This document shows positions 25,697 to 32,304 of a stretch of 64,000 nt of DNA, in pieces; positions within the stretch are counted from its first letter, which is position 1; each line of letters begins with the position of its first letter. The notes below the pieces were generated by a model that had not been told where the DNA came from, searched no databases, and was given only the letters and a program-made list of their open reading frames with translations. A program made the position numbers and the translations under genes. The DNA is taken from NCBI RefSeq assembly GCF_013409205.1, contig NZ_JACCAE010000001.1:1674001-1738000 (forward strand). The letters are read 5' to 3'. This DNA is from Janibacter cremeus. GTDB lineage: Bacteria > Actinomycetota > Actinomycetes > Actinomycetales > Dermatophilaceae.

Positions 25697-25739
25697 CACG
25701 AGGGCCCGCACGTCCTGGTCGGACGTGCGGGCCCTCGTG
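25697..25739. terminator. Perfect 19-bp hairpin after crgA
   Basis: Arms 25697-25715 (CACGAGGGCCCGCACGTCC) and 25721-25739 are exactly complementary around the loop TGGTC. It starts 20 nt after the crgA stop. It lacks a U-run but is extremely stable and symmetric, so can act in both directions. Confidence 0.75.
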
Positions 25740-25745
25740 CACTCC

Positions 25746-25817
25746 CCACAGGTAACTGTGGACAACTCGAGTTGTCCACAGACTTGTCCCCACTTGGGGA
25801 CAATTACATGGGTGTAA
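25746..25817. repeat. Cluster of four palindromes with DnaA-box-like sequences
   Basis: In the gap between convergent crgA and rhomboid genes: CCACAG-GTAA-CTGTGG (25746-25761); a perfect 26-bp palindrome at 25756-25781 made of TGTGGACAA and its complement TTGTCCACA around CTCGAG; TTGTCCCCA-CT-TGGGGACAA (25784-25803); and TTACA-TGGG-TGTAA (25804-25817). TTGTCCACA is the same 9-mer that appears as DnaA box in oriC of this window (43696-43704, 45412-45420). See findings. Confidence 0.7.
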
Positions 25818-25822
25818 CTCGC

Positions 25823-26734
25823 TCAGATGAGGGGCATCAGCCCGGTCGGCGAGAGGGCGTACTTGCCCACGGCGAGGGCGACGACCACGGCGAGGACGCC
25901 GAGGATCCCGGCCCAGGCGATGACCGGGCTGCGCCGGGAGCGTGCCACCGTCAGGGCCAGCGCGACGAGCGCCCCGGCGACCAGCCCACCGAGGTGCGCC
26001 TGCCAGGCCACGTTGGGGATGATGAAGCCGAGGACGGCATTGATGCCGATGATGGCCAGCATCCCCGAGCTGTCACGGCCGAGGTGACGGTTGAGCACGA
26101 TCACCGCGGCGAAGAGCCCGAAGACCGCGCCCGAGGCACCCACGATCGGGGTGTAGGCCCCGGGGTCGCTGGGGTCGACGGGCTGGAAGAGCAACCACGT
26201 CACCGACCCGGCGAGGGCGGTCACGAGATAGACGGCGAGGTAACGCACCCACCCCAGCATCTGCTCGAGGTAGCCGCCGACGATCCACAGCGCGAACATG
26301 TTGAAGCCGATGTGCATGATCTGGTTCGGACTGTGGGCGAAGGCCGAGGTGAGCAGCCGCCAGGGCTGGCTCGGCCCGAGGGCCGGCGCGAACGCGACCT
26401 CCTGGAAGACCCGCGGCGAGAGCTGCTCGCCGATCCAGACCAGCACGCAGACCGCGATGATCGTCATCGTCAGGTACGGCTTGTCGGCACCGGCTCGCCC
26501 GCCCAGGACGGTGACCGGGCGACGCTCCCCCTTCGCCTGCTGTCGGACGCAGTCCACGCACTGGACACCCACGGCGGCGCTGCGCTGGCACTGAGGGCAC
26601 GCCGGTCGGCGGCATCGTTGGCAGCGGATGTAGGAGACGCGGTCGGGGTGCCGGGGACAGACCGGAACGTCGGAACCACCGGCACCGTCGTGCGGCCCGG
26701 TGGTTCCTCCCCAGCCGGGGGGCGGCTGGGTCAC
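25823..26734 (-). CDS. Rhomboid-family intramembrane serine protease with N-terminal zinc finger
   Basis: A 303-residue protein. Residues ~20-65 hold eight Cys/His residues (VCPRHPDRVSYIRCQRCRRP, then CPQC and GVQCVDC) forming a B-box-like zinc-binding motif. The rhomboid domain follows with about 7 membrane spans, the catalytic Ser in GASGAVFG (~190) and catalytic His in AWQAHLGGLVAG (~250); HIGFNMFALWIVG is the conserved helix 2. Cleaves substrates within the membrane; substrates unknown. GTG 26734 begins 4 nt after the ppiA stop with AGGA as SD, so it is co-transcribed with ppiA. Confidence 0.94.
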   Translation of the reverse strand: MTQPPPGWGGTTGPHDGAGGSDVPVCPRHPDRVSYIRCQRCRRPACPQCQRSAAVGVQCVDCVRQQAKGERRPVTVLGGRAGADKPYLTMTIIAVCVLVWIGEQLSPRVFQEVAFAPALGPSQPWRLLTSAFAHSPNQIMHIGFNMFALWIVGGYLEQMLGWVRYLAVYLVTALAGSVTWLLFQPVDPSDPGAYTPIVGASGAVFGLFAAVIVLNRHLGRDSSGMLAIIGINAVLGFIIPNVAWQAHLGGLVAGALVALALTVARSRRSPVIAWAGILGVLAVVVALAVGKYALSPTGLMPLI

Positions 26735-26738
26735 GTGA

Positions 26739-27260
26739 TCAGTCCTGGATGATCTCGACGGAGTCGATGGTGACCGGCTCGGCCGGCTTGTCCATCGCAC
26801 CGGTCGGGACGGCGGCGATCGTGTCGACCACCTCGCGGCTCGGGGCGTCGGAGACCTCGCCGAAGATCGTGTGCTTGCCATTCAGCCACGGGGTCTCACC
26901 GACCGTGACGAAGAACTGGGATCCGTTGGTGCCCTTGCCCATCTGCTTGCCGGCGTTGGCCATGGCCAGCAGGTACGGCTTGCTGAAGGTCAGGTCGGGG
27001 TGGATCTCGTCGTCAAAGGCGTAGCCGGGGCCGCCGACGCCCTGACCCAGCGGGCAACCGCCCTGGATCATGAAGCCGGGGATGATCCGGTGGAAGCCGA
27101 GGCCGTCGTAGAACTTCGTGGGGTTGGAGCGGCCCGCGTCGTCGGTGTACTCCTTCTCACCGGTAGCGAGACCGGCGAAGTTGTCGACCGTCTTGGGGGC
27201 CTGGTTGGGGAACAGCTCGATGGAGATGTCGCCGTGGTTCGTGTGCAGGATCGCCTTCAT
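26739..27260 (-). CDS. ppiA: Peptidyl-prolyl cis-trans isomerase, cyclophilin type
   Basis: A 173-residue cytosolic cyclophilin. Core motifs: FYDGLGFHRIIPGFMIQGG (catalytic Arg), GKGTNGSQFFVTVGETPWLN and HTIFGEV. Length is standard for the actinobacterial enzyme. Its place near gyrA and tRNA-Ile/tRNA-Ala is conserved. ATG 27260 sits 6 nt after a TACGAT box on the minus strand, so the mRNA is likely leaderless. Confidence 0.97.
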   Translation of the reverse strand: MKAILHTNHGDISIELFPNQAPKTVDNFAGLATGEKEYTDDAGRSNPTKFYDGLGFHRIIPGFMIQGGCPLGQGVGGPGYAFDDEIHPDLTFSKPYLLAMANAGKQMGKGTNGSQFFVTVGETPWLNGKHTIFGEVSDAPSREVVDTIAAVPTGAMDKPAEPVTIDSVEIIQD

Positions 27261-27272
27261 GCCCTCATCGTA
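27261..27272 (-). promoter_or_regulatory. Candidate -10 box of a leaderless start (ppiA)
   Basis: TACGAT (27272-27267 on the minus strand), then GAGGGC, then ATG 27260. Confidence 0.45.
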
Positions 27273-27377
27273 GTCAGCGGTTCCGACAGGTGGACGATCC
27301 GGGTCCTGGTGGTGCTCTCGGTTTTGCTCCGCCACGATCCAGTGCAGGATGGGGGTGTAGTCCATCGCGCAGGAGGA

Positions 27378-28355
27378 ATGGTGTTCAAGAAGAACGACAA
27401 GGTCGAGGACGGGCGCGTTCGCGCCCACGAGACCGCCGAGACCGCTGCGGTCAAGGTCCACGAGATCATCGACAAGGTCGCCGAGCAGACCGAGCACAGC
27501 AGCGAGCGCGCGCAGGAGCTTCGGGCCGCCGCCGCCGAGCAGGCCGCGACCACTCGCGAGACGGCGTCCGCTCGCGCCGCCGAGCTGCGCCAGCAGGCCG
27601 AGGAGGCGAAGAAGGACGCCAAGAAGCGTCGCAAGGCCGCCGCCAAGGACGCCAAGAAGCAGGCGAAGAAGCAGGGGAAGAAGGCCCGCAAGGCCAAGGA
27701 CGACGTGAGCAAGGAGGTCGCCCGGACCAGGGACGACCTCGGCCGGGACGTCGCCGACGCCCGCGAGAAGTTCGTCGGTACCGCGGGCAGCCTCGCCGCT
27801 GCCGGTGTCGCCGCCGGCCGCAAGGCTGCCGACGAGGCCGTCGTGCGCGGTCCGGAGGTACTCGCCGCCCTGCGTGACGAGCAGGACCCCTCCGCCGCCC
27901 TCGAGGCCGCCAAGGGCAACGCCAAGCCCAAGAAGAAGGGCCGCAAGCGCAAGCTGCTCCTCCTGGCGGTCGTCGCCGGTGGCGTCGCCGCTGTCGTGGC
28001 CAAGCAGAAGCAGGGGCCGAAGAAGGATCCGTGGGCCGTCCCCACCGGCGACCCCTACAAGGCCCCGAGCACCGGCCGTGACTCCTCCGTCGCCGGCGGT
28101 CTCGCTGCCACGGGCGTTGCCCCGGCCGCCGAGGCCGCGGATGCCGCCCCGGCCGAGCCGGTCGCCCCGGACACCTCGGCCGAGGCGAGCGACTCCGGGC
28201 AGGACCAGCCCGAGGGAGCCGACGCGTGGACCAACGCGCGTGACTGGGCGGACAACTCGGCCGTCCCGTCCACCACCGACGGTGCGGAGCACGCCGACCT
28301 CACGCCGGACCACCTCGACGGTGACCTCCCGGTGGAGGGCGACGACAAGCTGTGA
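27378..28355 (+). CDS. Lys/Ala-rich coiled-coil membrane protein (DUF5324/CwsA-like position), function unknown
   Basis: A 325-residue protein with an ideal SD (AGGAGGA) directly before ATG 27378. Residues ~10-110 are a charged Ala/Lys/Glu/Arg helix (KVHEIIDKVAEQTEHSSERA, then KKRRKAAAKDAKKQAKKQGK), followed by AREKFVGTAGSLAAAGVAAG, a Lys-rich stretch and a membrane span (~195-212, LLLLAVVAGGVAAVVA), ending in an acidic Ala/Pro/Asp-rich tail. In Streptomyces a DUF5324 protein of similar plan, and in Mycobacterium the small CwsA protein, occupy the same gyrA-ppiA neighbourhood. A wall-synthesis or polar-growth role is inferred from position only. Confidence 0.75.
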   Translation: MVFKKNDKVEDGRVRAHETAETAAVKVHEIIDKVAEQTEHSSERAQELRAAAAEQAATTRETASARAAELRQQAEEAKKDAKKRRKAAAKDAKKQAKKQGKKARKAKDDVSKEVARTRDDLGRDVADAREKFVGTAGSLAAAGVAAGRKAADEAVVRGPEVLAALRDEQDPSAALEAAKGNAKPKKKGRKRKLLLLAVVAGGVAAVVAKQKQGPKKDPWAVPTGDPYKAPSTGRDSSVAGGLAATGVAPAAEAADAAPAEPVAPDTSAEASDSGQDQPEGADAWTNARDWADNSAVPSTTDGAEHADLTPDHLDGDLPVEGDDKL

Positions 28356-28369
28356 GCTCCACCCCGCGT

Positions 28370-28414
28370 GACGAATGGGGGCCGATCCGCTGCTGCGGGT
28401 CGGCCCCCTTCGTC
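28370..28414. terminator. Strong hairpin after the Lys/Ala-rich gene
   Basis: Outer pairs GACGAA/TTCGTC, a bulged T, then GGGGGCCGA-TCCGC with loop TGCT and GCGGG-TCGGCCCCC: about 20 bp of stem 14 nt after the stop codon. The 3' arm contains the overrepresented 9-mer CCCCCTTCG. Confidence 0.75.
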
Positions 28415-28500
28415 ATGGTTGGGGTGCACACCGTGCGTGGGCCACTCGGTGGGCCTCTCCGCGACGCCGGCAGTCGCCCCCTTCGCCCGCGCCATGGCCA

Positions 28501-29955
28501 TCAGGCGTCAGCCAGGACCATGCCCCTCCTGGGCTCGGCAACCTGCTCCGCGTTCTTCCCCGGGATGAAGAGGCAGACGAGCGCGCCGGCGAAGGCCGCC
28601 CCGGCTCCCACGACGAAGCAGATCCGAAAGGCGGTCTCGTCGGGGATGATGTGCCCGCCCAGCGAGATCGTGCGGCTGGTGAGGATCGCGGCCATGACGG
28701 CCCCGGCGACCGTGGTGCCGACGGAGCGCATCAGGCCGTTGACGCCGACGCTGGCGCCCGCCTCGTGGGCCGGCACGTTGTCGAGGATGAGGGTCGGCAT
28801 CGCGGCATAGCCGATCCCGACACCGGCACTCGCGACGAGGCTGGCGACCATGAGCTGCCACGGGGCCTGCATCAGGCCGGTGGCGACCACGTAGCCGGCC
28901 CCCGTGACGACCGCGCCGATCGCGAGGGTCGGTTTGGCGCCGATGCCGTTGATGAGGCGGCTCGAGACCGGCGCGAAGACCATCATCATCAGGCCGCCGG
29001 GGGCCATCCACAGTCCGGTCTGCAGCAGGGTCTGACCGAGGCCGTATCCAGTGGCCTCGGGCATCTCGAGCAGCTGCGGGAGGACGATCGCCTGGGCCAT
29101 CATCCCGAAGCCGATGAGCAGGGCCGCGATGTTGGTGAAGAGAACCGGTCGCCGAACGGTCGTACGCAGGTCGACGATCGGGTCGTCGTGGTGGAGCTGG
29201 TAGACGCCCCACACGAGCAGGACCACCACCCCGGCGGCGATGCTGCCCAGCGTGCTGCCGGAGCCCCAGCCCCACTGCGAACCCTTGCTGACCCCGATGA
29301 GGACGGCTGACAGTCCTGCTGCGAGCCCGATGATGCCCGGAATGTTGATGTGCGCGGGGTAGGCGTCGTGGACGGTGGGAACGACGACGACCGTGGTGAT
29401 CAGGACGAGCACGGCCAGCCCGGCCGAGAACCAGAAGAGGCCGTGCCAGGAGTAGTCCTGGGCGATCCACGCGGACAGCGGCAGCCCCAGTCCGCCGCCG
29501 ACGCCCATGGTGGCGCTCACCGCGGCGACGGCTCCGGCTTGCCGTTCCCTCGGGGCGATCTCACGCACCATGCTGATCGCCACGGGGATGTAACCCATCG
29601 CCATGCCCTGCAGGACCCGACCGATGAGGAAGGGAACCAGGCTGCTCGTCAGGGCCGCGACGACGGAGCCGACGAACAGGAGAGCAGCCGAGACGATGAG
29701 GACCTGCTTCTTGCCGAAGAGGTCGGCCAGTCGCCCGGAGACGGGCATCGTGATGGCCGCCGCCAGCAGCGTCGCGGTGATCGCCCAGGATGCGCTGCCG
29801 GCATCGGTCCCCAGCAGTCGTGGCAGCTGGCCCTGGATGGGGATGACGAGTGACTGCATGACAGCGCCGCTGAGGCTGCCCAGGCAGAGGGTCGCGATGA
29901 CCAGAGCGGGAGAGAAGCGGCTCGGCGAGGTGGCCAGCGGCGAAGGGGAGGTCAT
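28501..29955 (-). CDS. MFS multidrug efflux transporter, DHA2 (14-helix) type
   Basis: A 484-residue membrane protein with about 14 hydrophobic segments. ASWAITATLLAAAITMPVSG and RLADLFGKKQVL are the family motifs around helices 2-3; FLIGRVLQGMAMG and a helix-5 region GVGGGLGLPLSAWIA resemble the drug/H+ antiporter motif C. ATG 29955 follows AAAGGA. Divergent from a MarR-type regulator whose operator-like palindromes overlap its promoter; typical of an inducible drug-efflux pair. It interrupts an otherwise conserved gene order. Confidence 0.92.
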   Translation of the reverse strand: MTSPSPLATSPSRFSPALVIATLCLGSLSGAVMQSLVIPIQGQLPRLLGTDAGSASWAITATLLAAAITMPVSGRLADLFGKKQVLIVSAALLFVGSVVAALTSSLVPFLIGRVLQGMAMGYIPVAISMVREIAPRERQAGAVAAVSATMGVGGGLGLPLSAWIAQDYSWHGLFWFSAGLAVLVLITTVVVVPTVHDAYPAHINIPGIIGLAAGLSAVLIGVSKGSQWGWGSGSTLGSIAAGVVVLLVWGVYQLHHDDPIVDLRTTVRRPVLFTNIAALLIGFGMMAQAIVLPQLLEMPEATGYGLGQTLLQTGLWMAPGGLMMMVFAPVSSRLINGIGAKPTLAIGAVVTGAGYVVATGLMQAPWQLMVASLVASAGVGIGYAAMPTLILDNVPAHEAGASVGVNGLMRSVGTTVAGAVMAAILTSRTISLGGHIIPDETAFRICFVVGAGAAFAGALVCLFIPGKNAEQVAEPRRGMVLADA

Positions 29956-29967
29956 CCAGGTCCTTTC

Positions 29968-30017
29968 CCCCATATGGGGTATGTAATGTACACAGATCGA
30001 CTTGTGTACTATACACA
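29968..30017. promoter_or_regulatory. Divergent promoter/operator region of MFS and MarR genes
   Basis: GTACACA (29988-29994) and TGTGTAC (30003-30009) are perfect arms with an 8-nt spacer; the second arm starts another palindrome, TGTGTA-CTA-TACACA (30003-30017). TACTAT within it (30007-30012) suits a -10 for the MarR gene and TACATT on the minus strand (29990-29985) a -10 for the MFS gene. The 12-bp palindrome CCCCATATGGGG (29968-29979) lies in the MFS leader. MarR-type autoregulation is inferred. Confidence 0.6.
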
Positions 30018-30045
30018 GAGTTGTTGGAACCAACGAAAGGCCGCC

Positions 30046-30522
30046 GTGACGTCGCTGACCCCGGACGAGGGCCCGGCCTGGAGGTCCGTGCGCATCACCG
30101 CTCGTTGGGCGGCCGTGCGCCGGGCGGCCGAGGCGCGGCAGCAGATCCGGGTGGCGGAGGGCCGACTGCTGTGGCTGCTGAGGGATGGTGAGCCGCGCAC
30201 GCTGCGGCGCATCGCCGAGGAACTGCGACTGGAGCAGTCGACGGTCAACCGGCAGGTGCACGCCGCCCTCGACGCGGGCGTCATCACCCGGTTCCGCCCA
30301 GAGGACTCCCCCGCGTACCTCGTGCAAGTCAGTGCCGACGGATGGAGCCTTCTGCGGTCCGACCTCGCGCGGCAGCTCGCCGACCACGAGCACGCGCTCT
30401 CCGCTCTGCCGGCTGCGGAGCGCGAGGCCTTTCTGGATCATCTGGACACGTTCGTCGACACCCTCGGCACGGCTGCCGACCTCGCCGACCTCGAAGGTCA
30501 GGCACCCCCGGGGCCGAGCTGA
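30046..30522 (+). CDS. MarR-family-like winged-helix regulator
   Basis: A 158-residue protein. Winged helix at ~45-95: LLWLLRDGEPRTLRRIAEEL, recognition helix LEQSTVNRQVHAALDAGVIT, then a wing (FRPEDSPAYLVQVSADG) and a long C-terminal helix for dimerisation (HLDTFVDTLGTAADLADLE). GTG 30046 follows GAAAGG by 5 nt. Divergent from the efflux transporter, which it most likely represses. Confidence 0.85.
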   Translation: MTSLTPDEGPAWRSVRITARWAAVRRAAEARQQIRVAEGRLLWLLRDGEPRTLRRIAEELRLEQSTVNRQVHAALDAGVITRFRPEDSPAYLVQVSADGWSLLRSDLARQLADHEHALSALPAAEREAFLDHLDTFVDTLGTAADLADLEGQAPPGPS

Positions 30523-30603
30523 CCACCCCGAGACGGAGTCGAACCCCGCATTTCCACCTCGTGCACACCGACGACCCGTGGCTGGTGGCCCGGGCAGGCG
30601 CCC

Positions 30604-31224
30604 TCATCCGGGCCGATGTCGCGAGGAAGTCCCCGACGGCGGCCGTCCGGGACGGTCCAGCCGGAACACCTCCGGCGGAAGTCCCCATTCGTTCCTGCCC
30701 AGGCGCGAGACGGGCCGGAGCACGTCCATCACGGGTCGCCCGCCGACCAACGCCTCGTCGCGCACCGAGATCGCCCTGACCTCACCGATCACCAGATTCG
30801 CGGTGTCCAGATCAAGGTTCGTGTGCAAGGTGCATTCAATGGCGGCCATCGAATTCGCAACTCGCGGGACCTCAACCACGTCGCTGCGCTCGAGCCGAAT
30901 CCCCAGGACCTCGGCCTCGTCGACATCTGCGTCGAAACGTGCACTGCTGGCATTGGCGAGTTCTGCCTGGTCGTGCGAGACGATGTTGACCACGAAGTCG
31001 CCCACGGCCAGGACATTGCGCAGTGTGTCCTTGCGGCCAATCGACGTGAAGCTGACCATGGGCGGCCGCGCACAGGCCACGTTGAAGAACGAGTGCGGTG
31101 CGAGGTTACCGATCCCATCGGCATCAACGGTGGTGATCCAGGCGATGGGTCGGGGCACGACCAGACTCGTCAGCAGATCGTATCCATTGACGTCGGGGTC
31201 GTCGGGACGGAACACGGTACGCAT
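30604..31224 (-). CDS. Flavin reductase-like (FMN-binding split-barrel) protein
   Basis: A 206-residue protein with N-terminus FRPDDPDVNGYDLLTSLVVP then RPIAWITTVDADGIGNLAPHSFFN, characteristic of the flavin reductase-like/DIM6-NTAB family. FTSIGRKDTLRNVLAVGDFV and LVIGEVRAISVRD also fit. Such proteins bind FMN and reduce flavin or act in small-molecule detoxification; the substrate is unknown. ATG 31224 follows AAAGG. The last ~25 residues are Pro/Arg-rich and poorly conserved-looking. It lies between the MarR gene (convergent) and tRNA-Ala, apparently part of an insertion in the conserved order. Confidence 0.88.
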   Translation of the reverse strand: MRTVFRPDDPDVNGYDLLTSLVVPRPIAWITTVDADGIGNLAPHSFFNVACARPPMVSFTSIGRKDTLRNVLAVGDFVVNIVSHDQAELANASSARFDADVDEAEVLGIRLERSDVVEVPRVANSMAAIECTLHTNLDLDTANLVIGEVRAISVRDEALVGGRPVMDVLRPVSRLGRNEWGLPPEVFRLDRPGRPPSGTSSRHRPG

Positions 31225-31414
31225 AACAAGAGCCTTTGGAAGAATGAGGACACGGATCCGGGGCGATGCCACCGATGTCGCTCACGACAGCCGACCCTGT
31301 GTCAGGACAATACCCAGGTGACTTCCGGGTGCCGCGGCTGAGGGGCTGTCATCCCGCGAACGGACAAACGACCCCTGCCCTGCGTTTCCGCGGGTCAGAG
31401 GCCGTTCTTCTCGG

Positions 31415-31487
31415 TGGAGGCGATCGGACTCGAACCGACAACCCCCTGCTTGCAAAGCAGGTGCGCTACCAATTGCGCCACGCCCCC
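31415..31487 (-). tRNA. tRNA-Ala (anticodon TGC)
   Basis: Acceptor GGGGGCG pairs with CGCCTCC and includes the G3-U70 wobble pair that defines alanine tRNA. Anticodon stem CCTGC/GCAGG encloses TTTGCAA (anticodon TGC); T-loop GGTTCGAGTCC. The 3' CCA is not encoded (ACCG follows). Confidence 0.96.
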
Positions 31488-31500
31488 GAGGGCTGGTGGA

Positions 31501-31674
31501 TCAGGACGGGCGGTCCGTTGCAGCCGCCCATGCTCCACCGCTCGTTGCGGTGGACGTCCTCATCCGGGAGGTCGCAGCGTGCAGGTCCTTCTCGGAACGC
31601 TGCTGCTCGACCTTGCGCCGGGCGTACATTGCCCCGGCTACGGCAGCGGCGGCGAGGGCGAGAACCTTCTTCAT
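31501..31674 (-). CDS. DLW-39-family small protein
   Basis: A 57-residue protein, MKKVLALAAAAVAGAMYARR then KVEQQRSEKDLHAATSR, with SD AAGGAGAG before ATG 31674. A short N-terminal hydrophobic helix followed by a charged stretch ending in a DLx motif matches the actinobacterial DLW-39 family, normally found beside DUF3566 and these tRNA genes; here the motif reads DLH. It lies between tRNA-Ile and tRNA-Ala. Function unknown. Confidence 0.75.
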   Translation of the reverse strand: MKKVLALAAAAVAGAMYARRKVEQQRSEKDLHAATSRMRTSTATSGGAWAAATDRPS

Positions 31675-31694
31675 GATCTCTCCTTCACCGCCCG

Positions 31695-31772
31695 TGGTGG
31701 GCCTACCTGGACTTGAACCAGGGACCTCTTCCTTATCAGGGAAGCGCTCTAACCGAGCTGAGCTATAGGCCC
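31695..31772 (-). tRNA. tRNA-Ile (anticodon GAT)
   Basis: Acceptor GGGCCTA/TAGGCCC, D-arm AGCTCAGCTCGGTTAGAGC, anticodon stem CTTCC/GGAAG with loop CTGATAA (anticodon GAT), T-loop GGTTCAAGTCC and an encoded CCA (31697-31695). Confidence 0.97.
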
Positions 31773-31846
31773 GCGTGCACCCTTGGTGCGACGCCCGACA
31801 GTACCCCACTCCGCACGCCGATTCCAAAACGGCGTCGCGGCGCGGA

Positions 31847-32281
31847 TCAATCGTCCGTCAGGGTCATGTGGATGCCGCCGACCAGGCTCGCCACGACGTT
31901 GTAGAGGAAGGCTCCGAGCGTCGCGATCGCCGTCATCAGGATGACGTCGATGACGGCCACGATGATCGCCAGCGACAGCACCCGACCGAAGCCGACGAAG
32001 TCCATGATGTCGAACTCCTGGCCCGAGCCCTCACCGATGATCTGCCCGGCGAGCTCGTTGACGGACTCGAAGACACCCATGGCCCCCATGAGCATCCAGA
32101 CGACACCCGTCATGACCACGAAGGCGATGCCCATGGCCACGGACACCAGGAAGCCGACCTTCATGACCGAGAAGGGATCGACCCGGGAGACCATCAGCCG
32201 CACCCGACGTCCACCCCTGGGTGCGGGCTTGGGGGCGGGACCGCCCTGCGGACGGCTCGCCGAGCCGGACGATGTCCTCAT
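31847..32281 (-). CDS. DUF3566 membrane protein
   Basis: A 144-residue protein. Basic N-terminus, then RRVRLMVSRVDPFSVMKVGF, the family hallmark, and two membrane helices (~45-70 and ~100-125) separated by a loop with IGEGSGQEFDIMDFVGFGRV. Always found after gyrA in actinobacteria; function unknown. ATG 32281 is preferred because AGGAG lies 8 nt upstream; an alternative GTG at 32308 overlaps the gyrA stop (GTGA). Confidence 0.92.
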   Translation of the reverse strand: MRTSSGSASRPQGGPAPKPAPRGGRRVRLMVSRVDPFSVMKVGFLVSVAMGIAFVVMTGVVWMLMGAMGVFESVNELAGQIIGEGSGQEFDIMDFVGFGRVLSLAIIVAVIDVILMTAIATLGAFLYNVVASLVGGIHMTLTDD

Positions 32282-32304
32282 CGTCGTGGTGTCTCCTGGT
32301 GAAC

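Noticed and set aside
28501..31487. Integrative element inserted at the tRNA-Ala 3' end
   Set aside because: No integrase gene and no copy of the tRNA 3' end on the far side of the block was seen.
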